Source: Rubripirellula obstinata (lineage in GTDB: Bacteria; Planctomycetota; Planctomycetia; Pirellulales; Pirellulaceae). Taken from it: a DNA stretch of 64,000 nt. Shown piece by piece: positions 42,126 to 51,183 of this stretch (position 1 is its first letter; each line of letters begins with the position of its first letter). The notes under the pieces were generated by a model. It saw only the letters and a program-made list of their open reading frames with translations, searched no databases and had not been told where the DNA came from. Made by a program: the position numbers and the translations under genes. The stretch covers positions 62,001 through 126,000 of the forward strand of contig NZ_LWSK01000004.1 in assembly GCF_001642955.1 (NCBI RefSeq). The letters are read 5' to 3'.

Positions 42126-43295
42126 CTAATAACGCGTGCCGCTGGCTTGATCTCTGGTTTGATTTCTGGTCGCGATTGGCGGTACCTGAGGCGTCAGTCG
42201 CGGTGCTTCGTAGATCGTGAACTCGGCCCAAACGGGAAAGTGGTCGCTGATCTTCAACGCTTCTTCTTCGCTGATGCCAAACGTGTTTTGCAGATCCAGA
42301 ATGCCGTAACGGCCGGTGAATTCGGTTGTCATGTTGCGATCGATCAGAATGTGGTCGTACGTTTTGGTCCGACGTGTGTTGGTCATCGCGTCGCCGGCAA
42401 TTGAAAACACGCTGGGGATTTGGCCCAGTTCTCGCAGCCCGGCCGTGTCCACGTTTAAGTCACCCAGCAAGATAAAATCCTCTTCGCCAGTCATCCCATA
42501 TTCGTAATTTCTTACGCTGGTGAAGACATCGTCAAGCACGTTCATTTCGTTGATGATCGCGTTCTCGGCGACTTCGGATGGGGACGTGTGAACGTTGATC
42601 AGCGTGAAGCGAAACGGAGGCCGACCGTCCGGGGATCCGGTGCGAGTTTCAAACGACGCAACCATGGGCTCGCGGGACATCAGTTCGTCAGGATCCTGGA
42701 CGACGTAGGCGCTGCCGGGGATCATCGCGATTCGACTTTGGTCGTAAACAAACGCGTATGCTTCTTTGTAGCGGTCGCCTTCGCCGATCGATTCACTGAC
42801 CGAAGAACTGTAGCTTGCACCGGAGGCACGCAGAAGGCTGACCAGTTCGCCAATCGGCGAGACTTGTCCGTTACGAATCTCTTGAATTGCCACCACATCG
42901 AACTGGGAAACGATGCGTGCGATGGATTGCATGATTTGAGGGTTGGAGACCTTTGATGGCCCGAAGAATTGAATGTTGAACGTGGCGATTCGAATCGTTT
43001 CGCGCGATCGGTTATCCATCTGCAACGCAACGGGTTCGATTCTGGATCGTTGCGGTTGCCCAGAATCAGCAATCAGTTCACCGATTGGGTTTTCGCCGTT
43101 GCCCATCCACTGGTCAAAGACGGACAGATCGATCCGTCCGGTGACGACCATAAACAGCAGGCCCACGATTCCCGAAAAGGTAAACGAGGGGCCGAGCCAG
43201 CGCAGCAAGGGGATGCTGGTTGAAAAACTGCGATCGTTTTTTCGCGAACTTCGAGATCTTTTAGATCGGCTCCGCCGACCCAGTAACCATCCCAT
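42126..43295 (-). CDS. Endonuclease/exonuclease/phosphatase family membrane-anchored protein
   Basis: The product (389 aa) has a basic N-terminus (RRSRSKRSRSSRK), one membrane segment (about residues 38-55, TFSGIVGLLFMVVTG), and a DNase I-like domain (about 100-370). Motifs in order: IRIATFNIQFFG, DVVAIQEIRNG with the metal Glu, FTLINVHTSP, DFILLGDLNVD, YDHILIDR and KISDHFPVWAEF with the catalytic Asp-His. These match the Mg-dependent EEP fold, which includes nucleases and phosphodiesterases. It is an anchored enzyme facing inside or outside; topology is uncertain. Substrate unknown. Confidence 0.87.
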   Translation of the reverse strand: MGWLLGRRSRSKRSRSSRKNDRSFSTSIPLLRWLGPSFTFSGIVGLLFMVVTGRIDLSVFDQWMGNGENPIGELIADSGQPQRSRIEPVALQMDNRSRETIRIATFNIQFFGPSKVSNPQIMQSIARIVSQFDVVAIQEIRNGQVSPIGELVSLLRASGASYSSSVSESIGEGDRYKEAYAFVYDQSRIAMIPGSAYVVQDPDELMSREPMVASFETRTGSPDGRPPFRFTLINVHTSPSEVAENAIINEMNVLDDVFTSVRNYEYGMTGEEDFILLGDLNVDTAGLRELGQIPSVFSIAGDAMTNTRRTKTYDHILIDRNMTTEFTGRYGILDLQNTFGISEEEALKISDHFPVWAEFTIYEAPRLTPQVPPIATRNQTRDQASGTRY

Positions 43296-43382
43296 CGTAG
43301 GCCTCCTTGCCTAGGGGGAAATAGCTTTTAGCTGTTAGCGATTAGCTTTTAGCTTTGTTTGTTGAGAGCATGAAGCATCTCT

Positions 43383-43937
43383 TCACGCTGCTTCGCCGAT
43401 TCTTTTTAGGGCTTCGGTTGCCAGTCGTTTCAATCTTGGTGGTGCGTCCTCAGCAGCCTTGCTTAGCGAATCTTTCGCGACGGCTGCGGCTTCGCCGATC
43501 TGGCACAACGCCCATGCGGATCTTTCGCGGGCCGGCAGGTGCAACGATTTGTCTAAACAATCGCTCAATGCCTGACCTGCTTGGGCAGCGGCACCGCCAA
43601 GTCGGCCCAGCATGGTGGCGGCCCAGTATCGGACCTCTCCCTCTTCGTTCTCTTCCAGCACTTTGATCAGTGACGAAATCTCGTCCGCTGATGGTTGAAT
43701 TGCCCGTTCGAGTGCCTCCGCGGCCCACATTCTGATTTCATCATTGGAATTCCCGGCAAGTTCAACAATGCGGACCGTCATTCCGGTGACCGAGTCGCTG
43801 TTGGAGACTTGTTGCAGTGTTTCGATGACGGTTTCGGGCTTCAAATTGCCCAAACCACCGTGATCCCCGGGGCTTCCGACGGTTTGTTGGTTTTGGGACA
43901 GCGTTTGAGCCCAGGCTGCTTTTTGATTCGATGACAT
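43383..43937 (-). CDS. HEAT-repeat protein
   Basis: The product (184 aa) is mostly alpha-helical, with about four HEAT-like pairs between residues 35 and 180: NDEIRMWAAEALERAI, EGEVRYWAATMLGRLG, RERSAWALCQIGEAA and LKRLATEALKRIG. There is no signal peptide. Such repeats serve as protein-binding scaffolds; the partner is unknown. It is a single gene, divergent from metF with a 115-bp spacer. TTAGCTGTTAGCGATTAGC repeats lie just downstream (43325-43355). Confidence 0.8.
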   Translation of the reverse strand: MSSNQKAAWAQTLSQNQQTVGSPGDHGGLGNLKPETVIETLQQVSNSDSVTGMTVRIVELAGNSNDEIRMWAAEALERAIQPSADEISSLIKVLEENEEGEVRYWAATMLGRLGGAAAQAGQALSDCLDKSLHLPARERSAWALCQIGEAAAVAKDSLSKAAEDAPPRLKRLATEALKRIGEAA

Positions 43938-44052
43938 AGCGGGGGCGTCAGTGGGACTAACGGAATAAGGGTTGGCGGACTACAATACTGCTCCAGTAGC
44001 GATACAAAAAAACCGCTGTTTCATACAAGATCTCTTTGGAAAACCCTTCTCG

Positions 44053-44925
44053 ATGAGCCTCGCCTCTCACTACACCGACGGCACTTGCGCCATCTCTTTC
44101 GAGCTTTTCCCGCCGAAGACGCCGCAGGGGCTTCAAACGCTGTTAGACAACGTCCGCAAGCTGACTGAGTTCAAACCGGCCTATTTTACATGTACCTATG
44201 GTGCGGGTGGTTCGAGTCAATCGACGACGCTGGACGTGTTAAGCAAGGTGCGCGAACTGACCGATTTGCCGGTCGCGTCTCACCTGACCTGCGTGGGTTC
44301 GACGGTCCAGCAATTGGAAGATTACCTGAACAAAGCGACCGACTGCGGGACCGACTACATCGTTGCCCTGCGAGGCGACCCGCCAAAGGGCGAGACTGAA
44401 TTCCAGGCCGTGCAGGGCGGCTTTCGATATGCCAATGAATTGGTCGAATTGATCCGAGAGAAGTTTTCCAGCTTGGGGATCGCCGTCGCCGGTTACCCCG
44501 AAGTCCATCAAGAGGCCGTCGATGCGAAAACGGATCTTGATAACTTGAAGCGGAAAGTTGACGCGGGCGCGGACATCATTATCACGCAACTGTTCTACGA
44601 TAACGCCGACTATTACCGGTTCCGCGACGACTGCGTTGCGGCGGGAATCAATGTCCCCGTGGTTCCAGGCATTTTACCGGTCACCAACTTTGCACAGGCT
44701 CAGCGGATCGCGTCGATGTGCAAGGCCGGCATCCCTGATTCACTGCGAACCGCAATGACAGATTCGGACGATGCAGACCATCAATTCAAGATCGGCGTCG
44801 AGCATGCTCGGATGCAAACGGTTGATCTGGTGGAAAATGGCGTGCCAGGAATCCATTACTATGTTCTGAACAAGAGTGCCGCCGCCGAGTCATTGTTGGA
44901 TGGAATGCAATTGGGCACCGCGTAG
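44053..44925 (+). CDS. metF: 5,10-Methylenetetrahydrofolate reductase
   Basis: Reduces 5,10-methylene-THF to 5-methyl-THF with FAD, supplying methionine synthesis. The product (290 aa) has the standard length when started at ATG 44053; a TTG at 43972 adds 27 unlike residues. ISFELFPPKTPQGL (14-27) holds the catalytic Glu, FTCTYGAGGSSQ (near 51) and ALRGDPPKGE (near 110) are flavin/substrate blocks, and AGADIIITQLFYDNADYYRF lies near 172. The final 19 codons (44869-44925) are repeated three more times downstream, and the TAG stop lies in the first bases of a family C palindrome. Confidence 0.95.
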   Translation: MSLASHYTDGTCAISFELFPPKTPQGLQTLLDNVRKLTEFKPAYFTCTYGAGGSSQSTTLDVLSKVRELTDLPVASHLTCVGSTVQQLEDYLNKATDCGTDYIVALRGDPPKGETEFQAVQGGFRYANELVELIREKFSSLGIAVAGYPEVHQEAVDAKTDLDNLKRKVDAGADIIITQLFYDNADYYRFRDDCVAAGINVPVVPGILPVTNFAQAQRIASMCKAGIPDSLRTAMTDSDDADHQFKIGVEHARMQTVDLVENGVPGIHYYVLNKSAAAESLLDGMQLGTA

Positions 44926-45377
44926 GCCGGAACAAGCCTTGCGCAGTTCCGGCAATCCAACGTAGTACCATGCAATTGCCGGAACTGCGCAAAGCTTGTT
45001 CCGGCCTACGCGGTTGGAACAAGAGTGCCGCCGCCGAGTCGTTGTTGGATGGAATGCAATTGGGCACCGAGTAGGCCGGAACAAGAGTGCCGCCGCCGAG
45101 TCATTGCTAGATGGAATGCAGTTAGGCATGGCGTAGGCCGGAACAAGCCTTGCGCAGTTCCGGCAATCCAACGTAGTACCATGCAATTGCCGGAACTGCG
45201 CAAAGCTTGTTCCGGCCTACGCGGTTGGAACAAGAGTGCCGCCGCCGAGTCGTTGTTGGATGGAATGCAATTGGGCACTGCGTAGGCCGGAACAAGCCTT
45301 GCGCAGTTCCGGCAATCCAACGTAGCGTTATGCAATTGCCGGAACTGCGCAAAGCTTGTTCCGGCCTACGCGGTTGG
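44869..45377. repeat. Four 57-nt copies of the metF tail alternating with family C palindromes
   Basis: The 57-nt tail (AACAAGAGTGCCGCCGCCGA start, TAG end) is at 44869-44925 (in the gene), 45018-45074, 45080-45136 and 45229-45285. Three family C hairpins separate or follow them (44923-45010, 45132-45221, 45281-45371; GTAGGCCGGAACAAG to CTTGTTCCGGCCTAC). Copies keep the reading frame and stop; differences include TTG to CTA, CAA to CAG and ACC to ATG in copy three. Junctions share AACAAG. No gene is seen in 44926-45387. Confidence 0.92.
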
Positions 45378-45387
45378 CCGTACCTAA

Positions 45388-46038
45388 TCAAACTTCGTCC
45401 GACAATTCTGGGAAAACACCTTCGTCCAGATCCATTCGTTTGATGATCGCCTTCAAACGGATTTGGAAGTCGCTTTTGTAGTTGGCGATTTGTTGTTCGC
45501 TCAGCCCCACTTTCTCGGCGACATCTTTGTTGCCCATGCCGCGTACAAAGATCAGTTCGATCGCTTTTAGCTTGACGAAGCCATCGGAAGACTTCCAGCG
45601 ATCGACCTGTTCGCTGATCGCTTGGGCGACAGCGGATTCTTCGATTGCCTTGCGTTCGACGCTTCGCGCGATTGAACTGGCCACGCGGTCAGGGCCTTCG
45701 TGTTGCATCGACACCACGCTATCGTCACCACTGCGATGATGCATTTGCACCGATGGGCGTCGGCCTTCGCGGCGCAGATAATCGGTCAACTTGTAGCCGC
45801 AAATTGAAAACAGGTAACTTTCCAGCGGCCGCGAACCGTCGTAGTTGGGCAGACTGATCAGGAAACCGACAAACGCGTCTTGGACGATGTCTTCGCTGGC
45901 CGCACGATTTCGGATTCGGCTATCGGTGTACGCCAACAGGCGACCTTCGTATCGGTCGATCAATGATTGCCAAGCATCGCCATCACCGTCACGGATTCGA
46001 GTGACAAGAATCTGGTCAACGTCGCTGGATTCCTTCAT
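45388..46038 (-). CDS. ECF-type RNA polymerase sigma factor
   Basis: The product (216 aa) directs RNA polymerase to a specific promoter set. Region 2 (about residues 18-85) includes WQSLIDRYEGRLLAYTDSR and ASEDIVQDAFVGFLISLPNYDGSRPLESYLFSICGYKLTDYLRRE, the -10 recognition helix. Region 4 (about 150-200) includes LIFVRGMGNKDVAEKVGLSEQQIANYKSDFQIRLK, a helix-turn-helix for the -35. A ~50-residue Ser/Arg linker separates them, longer than in many ECF factors. No anti-sigma factor is adjacent: upstream and divergent is a membrane protein without a recognisable anti-sigma domain. Regulon unknown. Confidence 0.88.
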   Translation of the reverse strand: MKESSDVDQILVTRIRDGDGDAWQSLIDRYEGRLLAYTDSRIRNRAASEDIVQDAFVGFLISLPNYDGSRPLESYLFSICGYKLTDYLRREGRRPSVQMHHRSGDDSVVSMQHEGPDRVASSIARSVERKAIEESAVAQAISEQVDRWKSSDGFVKLKAIELIFVRGMGNKDVAEKVGLSEQQIANYKSDFQIRLKAIIKRMDLDEGVFPELSDEV

Positions 46039-46127
46039 GCTTTCTTTGTCCGTGATTGTTCGATAGTCTTTCGCGCTGCGTTCAACATTCCAACTGGGCT
46101 AATTCTAACTGAACTGAGTGATATCGG

Positions 46128-47192
46128 ATGACTGCGGAAGAGGTTCCTGATCAAATTCCCACGAAGGTTCACGCGGGTTATCAGCTTGAAAGCGGGCTAT
46201 TAGGTCGGGTTCGTGATTGGATCGATCTTTTCGGTCCGCTGCGGTTGGTACGAGTAATGCGAATCTCGGTATCGCCTATTGCATTGTTCGTTGTCGCTGC
46301 GGTTTACTTGGTGTGGCAATTTGGTTTTGTAACTTTTTTACATCCCAAGGTGCATTGGGGTGGGATCGGGAACCCCGTTTACGACGATCTTGCGTTGGTC
46401 GGTTTTAGCTTCAATCCAACTTCGCTGTGGTTTGTTTTCAATCGCCCCGATCCATGGGCTTCGTTTTTGTTGGTCAGTTGGTCATTAGTTCTTTGGACGC
46501 CAGTTGCGTTGTACTTGGCCAGACAAGGTGGCTTGCTTACCGCTGATCGGACGATGGAAGACGTCGGTAGTTTGCTCAAACGATCTTTGCGGCGAACACC
46601 ATCGGCTTGGTTAACAGCGATCGTGCCCACGCTGTGCAGTGCGGCGATTGGGTTGATGGTGATGTTACTGTCGCTGCTATTACAACTTAGCCACGGCCTG
46701 TTTTTCTTGGAATGGCCATTGGCAATCGCGATCACTTGCATTTCGATCCCGATTGGCTTGTTGCTGTTTGGCAGTTTTGTTGCAACGCCCTTGGCGATGG
46801 CTTCGATTTCAAACGAACGCCAAGCGGATCCATTGGATTCGCTAAGCCGCGGTTACGAAGCTCTCTATCGACGCCCGCTGCATTTGATTTTCAGCACACT
46901 GACTGCGATCGTTCTGGTCGCTGTCGTTTGGCTGATCACCAGCGGAGTGTCGGGGTTGGCGTCGGTCTCGGCTGGACTGTTCACAGACATCACGGGAACC
47001 TCGCGTGATCAACAATTGTTGATTCAACACTGCATCGCCGAATTGCCAACGATTGTCGCGTTGACGACCTGGTTGGCGATGGTTGGCGGCATCTACTTGC
47101 TGGCACGGCACGACACCGGCGGTCAAGAAGTGGAAGATCTTTGGATGCCAGAGAAGCCGACACCGCCGCCGATGCCCCAACCGAGTCGGTAA
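46128..47192 (+). CDS. Six-helix membrane protein of unknown function
   Basis: I do not recognise the family. The product (354 aa) has about six hydrophobic segments: near residues 48-70, 115-138, 163-195, 197-228, 255-290 and 308-330. Between helices one and two lies a soluble loop (HPKVHWGGIGNPVYDD). The extreme C-terminus is Pro-rich (PEKPTPPPMPQPS). It is divergent from the ECF sigma gene (90-bp spacer), so a signalling link is possible but not shown. A strong hairpin follows at 47212. Confidence 0.7.
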   Translation: MTAEEVPDQIPTKVHAGYQLESGLLGRVRDWIDLFGPLRLVRVMRISVSPIALFVVAAVYLVWQFGFVTFLHPKVHWGGIGNPVYDDLALVGFSFNPTSLWFVFNRPDPWASFLLVSWSLVLWTPVALYLARQGGLLTADRTMEDVGSLLKRSLRRTPSAWLTAIVPTLCSAAIGLMVMLLSLLLQLSHGLFFLEWPLAIAITCISIPIGLLLFGSFVATPLAMASISNERQADPLDSLSRGYEALYRRPLHLIFSTLTAIVLVAVVWLITSGVSGLASVSAGLFTDITGTSRDQQLLIQHCIAELPTIVALTTWLAMVGGIYLLARHDTGGQEVEDLWMPEKPTPPPMPQPSR

Positions 47193-47211
47193 AAAAAGAG
47201 CCGAGAATAAA

Positions 47212-47270
47212 TGTCGCCTTTCGCTCCGCGAAAGTGGCGAATCCGCGGCTTTCGCGGAGCGAAAGGCGAC
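47212..47270. repeat. Hairpin after the membrane-protein gene
   Basis: GTCGCCTTTCGCTCCGCGAA and its inverse TTCGCGGAGCGAAAGGCGAC are perfect arms about 20 bp long with a ~17-nt loop. A terminator role is possible, but no T run follows. Confidence 0.75.
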
Positions 47271-47354
47271 TATAAAAAGTTGCGTATGCACATGCGGTAT
47301 GATTAGCAAAGAGATGTATTGTTCCGTACCAACTTAGAGCTTTGACGTGACACA

Positions 47355-48701
47355 ATGATGAAAATCCAATTGAAGATCGCTGGGTTAATGCTGATCACCG
47401 CGCTGATCACCACGCTGTTCAATGCGTCTGGCTGCACCAAGCGAACACCTGTCGAAGAAATCTCGGTCGCTCAAAGTGGAATTGAGGTGGCGGAAGCAGC
47501 GGTTGTCAGCGGAGATGTTGGTGAACAAAGTTTTGATTGGCCGCAATGGCGTGGTTTGTCTGGTGGAGTGTCTGGCAACAAGAACGTTCCCACACAATGG
47601 AGTGCCGAATCAAACATTCGTTGGCAAGCCGATGTGCCGGGACGCGGTCATAGCAGCCCAATCGTGGTCGGCGACTTGGTGGTTCTGGGAACCGCGACCG
47701 AGAATCCTGACCAACAGTTGGTCGTTGCCTATGACCGAAACGATGGCCAGAAACGTTGGTCGTCGATCGTCCACGATGGCGGATTCCCAACGAAGCGGGC
47801 GGTCCACATGAAAGCGACGAATGCCAACGGCACGATCGCGTCCGATGGCAACGCCTTGGTTACCGCTCATTTGAACAGCGACCGAATCTGGGTCACTGCA
47901 TTTGACTTTGATGGGAATCGTCTTTGGCAAACAGACATCGGAGCGTTCGATTCTAAATTTGGTTACGCTCCCTCGCCAATCATTTACAAGTCGCTGGTGA
48001 TCGTGGCCGCCGACAATCGGGGTGGTGGCTACTTGGTTGGATTGGACATTGCGTCGGGCCAAATCGCTTGGCGTCGTTCGCGTGGTGACGCCAGCAGTTA
48101 TTCCAGTCCTTCGCTGGTGAAGCTGGGTGGAACGGATCAAATCGTGATCACTGGAAACGATCGCATGGCTAGCTATCAGCCCGCGACGGGAGACTTGATT
48201 TGGGAAACCGAGTGCATCGCCGAAGCGACTTGCGGGACGGTGGTTGCCGCGGCGGATCGGGTCTTTGGTTCCGGTGGCTACCCGAGCGAAGAGACGGTTT
48301 GCTTGGACCAGGATGGCAAACTCGTTTGGTCTCAGCGAACCAAAATTTACGAGCCGTCGATGGTAACCGACGCAGAAAACTTGTTTGGAGTCACCGATAG
48401 CGGGATCGCGTATTGCTGGGATGTTGAGGATGGAACCGTGCTTTGGAAAAAGCGACTTGGCGGGAACTTCAGCAGTTCGCCCGTCATCTGTGATGGCAAC
48501 GTTTACGTCGCCGATTTATCCGGCAACAGCTACGTCTTTAAAGCGTCCGGCGAATCGTACCAACTGGTGTCCAAAAATCGCCTGGGCGACGACTGCTACG
48601 CCAGTCCCGCGATCGCCGATGACGCGATCTTCTTTCGCATCGGATTTGGCGAGGAAGCGGAACGCACAGAAAAGCTGTTCTGCATCGCCGAAGATGGGTG
48701 A
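47355..48701 (+). CDS. PQQ-like beta-propeller lipoprotein
   Basis: The product (448 aa) starts with a signal and lipobox FNASGC (Cys near residue 28). The rest forms repeated PQQ-like WD blades: FDWPQWRGLSGG, LVVAYDRNDGQKRW, YLVGLDIASGQIAWRR, ASYQPATGDLIWETE, GIAYCWDVEDGTVLWKK and NSYVFKASGESYQLVSK. No PQQ-dehydrogenase active-site residues are visible, so it is likely a binding or scaffold protein at the membrane. Such proteins are abundant in planctomycetes. ATG 47355 and 47358 are both possible starts. Confidence 0.87.
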   Translation: MMKIQLKIAGLMLITALITTLFNASGCTKRTPVEEISVAQSGIEVAEAAVVSGDVGEQSFDWPQWRGLSGGVSGNKNVPTQWSAESNIRWQADVPGRGHSSPIVVGDLVVLGTATENPDQQLVVAYDRNDGQKRWSSIVHDGGFPTKRAVHMKATNANGTIASDGNALVTAHLNSDRIWVTAFDFDGNRLWQTDIGAFDSKFGYAPSPIIYKSLVIVAADNRGGGYLVGLDIASGQIAWRRSRGDASSYSSPSLVKLGGTDQIVITGNDRMASYQPATGDLIWETECIAEATCGTVVAAADRVFGSGGYPSEETVCLDQDGKLVWSQRTKIYEPSMVTDAENLFGVTDSGIAYCWDVEDGTVLWKKRLGGNFSSSPVICDGNVYVADLSGNSYVFKASGESYQLVSKNRLGDDCYASPAIADDAIFFRIGFGEEAERTEKLFCIAEDG

Positions 48702-48810
48702 AGTCCGAGCCAATCAGCCGCCACGCTATCGAAGCCTGCAAGTACAAACAGATTTTGTTTTCCGTTAGAATTGCAGTAAAACACTCTCGAAGGTTGCTGG
48801 CGACCTGCCC

Positions 48811-48882
48811 GTAGCTGATCCCGCCAGGGTTCAGTCGAGCTTGAACCGATCGTGGACTGAACCCTGGCGGGATCAGCTACGT
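48811..48882. repeat. Family A palindrome
   Basis: GTAGCTGATCCCGCCAGGG and TTCAGTCGAGC pair with GACTGAACCCTGGCGGGATC and AGCTAC, around a TTGAACCGATCGT loop. It lies between the propeller lipoprotein and phosphoglucomutase genes. Confidence 0.85.
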
Positions 48883-48950
48883 TTTGAAACAATCTTTTAG
48901 ACTTGTTGTCGCCAATTCTGCACGTTCACTCCCCTACAAAAACAATCACC

Positions 48951-50594
48951 ATGACACTTCACAAGCTTGCTGGGCAACCGGTTCCCATTGAACTGCTGGA
49001 AAACATTCCGCGGCTGGTTTCTTCGTACTACGCAATAAAGCCCGACCCGACCAATCCTTCGCAAGCGGTTGAATTTGGCACTTCGGGGCACCGTGGTACG
49101 TCCACGACGGGTCGGTTTAACGAAGATCATATCCTTGCGATCTCGCAGGCGATTTGCGAATACCGATCGTCGCAAGGGATCACCGGTCCGCTGTATCTTG
49201 GCATGGATACTCATGCGCTTTCGGAACCAGCGTTTGTGTCGGCACTGCAGGTCTTTGCGGCCAATGGCGTCACGACCATGATTGACGCAGGTCGTGGCTT
49301 TACGCCCACGCCCGTCATTTCGCATGCGATCTTAAATCACAATCGAGATCAAAACAGTTCATTGGCTGACGGCGTCGTCATTACTCCGTCACACAACCCA
49401 CCATCGGATGGTGGATTCAAATACAACGCAGTCAATGGCGGTCCCGCCGATTCGGCGACCACAACAACGATTCAAAATCGTGCGAACGAAATCATTGCCA
49501 ACAAGTTAGCGGATGTAAAAAGCGTCGGACTGGCGGATGCATTGGCGTCTGAATTTGTGCAGGAACATGATTACATCACTGGCTATGTCGAAGACCTCAA
49601 AAACGTCGTTGACATGGATGCCATTCAAGCAGCCAACTTGAAGATCGGCGTTGATCCGATGGGCGGGGCCGGCATCGCGTATTGGAAACCGATCGCGAAA
49701 CGGTACGGATTGAATATTGAAATTGTCAATCAGCGTGTCGATCCAACTTTCTCGTTCATGCGAGTGGACAAAGACGGAAAGGTTCGCATGGATTGCTCGT
49801 CGCCATCGGCAATGGCGGGTTTGATCGACTTGAAAGATCGGTTCGATATCGCCTTTGGAAATGATCCCGACTACGACCGTCACGGTATCGTCACACCATC
49901 GGTCGGGTTGATGAACCCGAATCACTATCTTGCAGTCGCGATTGGGTATCTGTTTCAGAACCGACCGCAGTGGGGTGACTCGGTTGCCGTTGGCAAGACG
50001 CTTGTGTCCAGTTCGATGGTTGATCGAGTTGCCGCAGATCTTGGCCGAACGCTTTGTGAAGTTCCGGTCGGCTTCAAGTGGTTCGTTGATGGGCTGGTCG
50101 ATGGATCGCTGGGATTTGGTGGCGAGGAAAGCGCGGGCGCATCTTTCTTGCGAATGGACGGCACGGCTTGGACGACGGATAAGGACGGAATCATCCTTGA
50201 CCTGTTGGCGGCTGAGATTTTAGCCAAGACGGGAAAAGATCCGGGCCAGCATTACCAGACGCTTGTCGAGAAATTCGGCAGCCCTGTCTACGCCCGAATC
50301 GACGCACCTGCAACGCCAGCACAGAAAAATGCCTTGAAAGAACTGAGTCCCGAATCGGTGCTCTCAAAAGAACTAGCGGGCGACGCCATCGAAGCCAAGC
50401 TAACCGAGGCCCCGGGTAACAACGCCCCGATCGGCGGATTGAAAGTCGTTACCAAGAATGGTTGGTTTGCGGCACGACCTTCGGGAACTGAAGACATCTA
50501 CAAGATCTACGCGGAAAGCTTTGTGGGCCAAGAACACTTAGAGCGAATCCAAACCGAGGCAAAGCAGATTGTCGCCGACGCGCTGGGTGATTGA
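48951..50594 (+). CDS. pgm: Phosphoglucomutase (alpha-D-glucose 1-phosphate specific)
   Basis: Interconverts glucose 1-phosphate and glucose 6-phosphate. The product (547 aa from ATG 48951) matches the E. coli Pgm length. [20 protein letters not shown] (41-60) is the N-terminal signature, [19 protein letters not shown] (141-159) carries the phospho-Ser147, [15 protein letters not shown] holds the metal-binding Asp triad near 304, and [15 protein letters not shown] near 390 is the sugar loop. [19 protein letters not shown] near the end is the phosphate-binding loop. It supplies glucose 1-phosphate for nucleotide sugars and is a single gene. Confidence 0.96.
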   Translation: MTLHKLAGQPVPIELLENIPRLVSSYYAIKPDPTNPSQAVEFGTSGHRGTSTTGRFNEDHILAISQAICEYRSSQGITGPLYLGMDTHALSEPAFVSALQVFAANGVTTMIDAGRGFTPTPVISHAILNHNRDQNSSLADGVVITPSHNPPSDGGFKYNAVNGGPADSATTTTIQNRANEIIANKLADVKSVGLADALASEFVQEHDYITGYVEDLKNVVDMDAIQAANLKIGVDPMGGAGIAYWKPIAKRYGLNIEIVNQRVDPTFSFMRVDKDGKVRMDCSSPSAMAGLIDLKDRFDIAFGNDPDYDRHGIVTPSVGLMNPNHYLAVAIGYLFQNRPQWGDSVAVGKTLVSSSMVDRVAADLGRTLCEVPVGFKWFVDGLVDGSLGFGGEESAGASFLRMDGTAWTTDKDGIILDLLAAEILAKTGKDPGQHYQTLVEKFGSPVYARIDAPATPAQKNALKELSPESVLSKELAGDAIEAKLTEAPGNNAPIGGLKVVTKNGWFAARPSGTEDIYKIYAESFVGQEHLERIQTEAKQIVADALGD

Positions 50595-50667
50595 TGCTGA
50601 GTTGATTTTGCCTGGTGTTGTCTCAAGTACAAAGCGTCAATCACGTGCGGAATTGTCCTGAAATAGT

Positions 50668-50784
50668 ATTCCGCGTCACCTCAATTTTCGGGTAGCGGAA
50701 CTCGCCAAGAGTTTCGGCTACGAGGGGGACGCCGAAAGTCTACGCGACTTCCGCTACCTCCTAACCGAAGATTGAGCTGACATC
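50668..50784. repeat. Element B palindrome, uninterrupted copy
   Basis: ATTCCGCGTCACCTCAATTT to GATTGAGCTGACATCG, 117 bp, with GTAGCGGAA/TTCCGCTAC and TTCGGC/GCCGAA arms. It equals the element at 21672-23945 minus the intron: CGGAACTCGC joins CAAGAGTTTCGG directly at about 50705. The rest of 50595-51183 holds a P1 end (about 50855-50873) and a P2 piece; no other gene. Confidence 0.85.
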
Positions 50785-51183
50785 GACTACTAGTTTTTGT
50801 TTTTTGAAACATCTGTCGCAGCAGGGCCCGCCAGGCTGGCGGTGTGAAACATTTCTAAACTCTTCACGGCGTTGCCCGGCAGGGGCGAAAGCGAGCAGAC
50901 TTCGGCTTGATTTTCCGCGGCAGTTCCTGACGTGGCTGCATCGGTTGGCCCGGAAGCAACCCGACTAGGTGTCGCTGTTGAGCATGCAAATCCGGCGCAA
51001 TCGGAAAAACCCGATAAATGCCTCCCTCAAAGATTCACAAAGCTTCAAAGTTTGCTCACGAAACATTGACCTTTGGGGTGCTGCGGCGTCCACTTGTACC
51101 GGACGCTGGGCTGGAAGTTTTTTTACGGCCGGGCGTTTCCACGATTTAGAAGTAATGAAGAACCATTCAAGGAACCGCCGTCG

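Noticed and set aside
50661-50793. Target duplication around the unsplit B element
   Set aside because: Flanks TGAAATAGT and ACTACTAGT match at only five of nine positions, so no duplication can be claimed at this copy.
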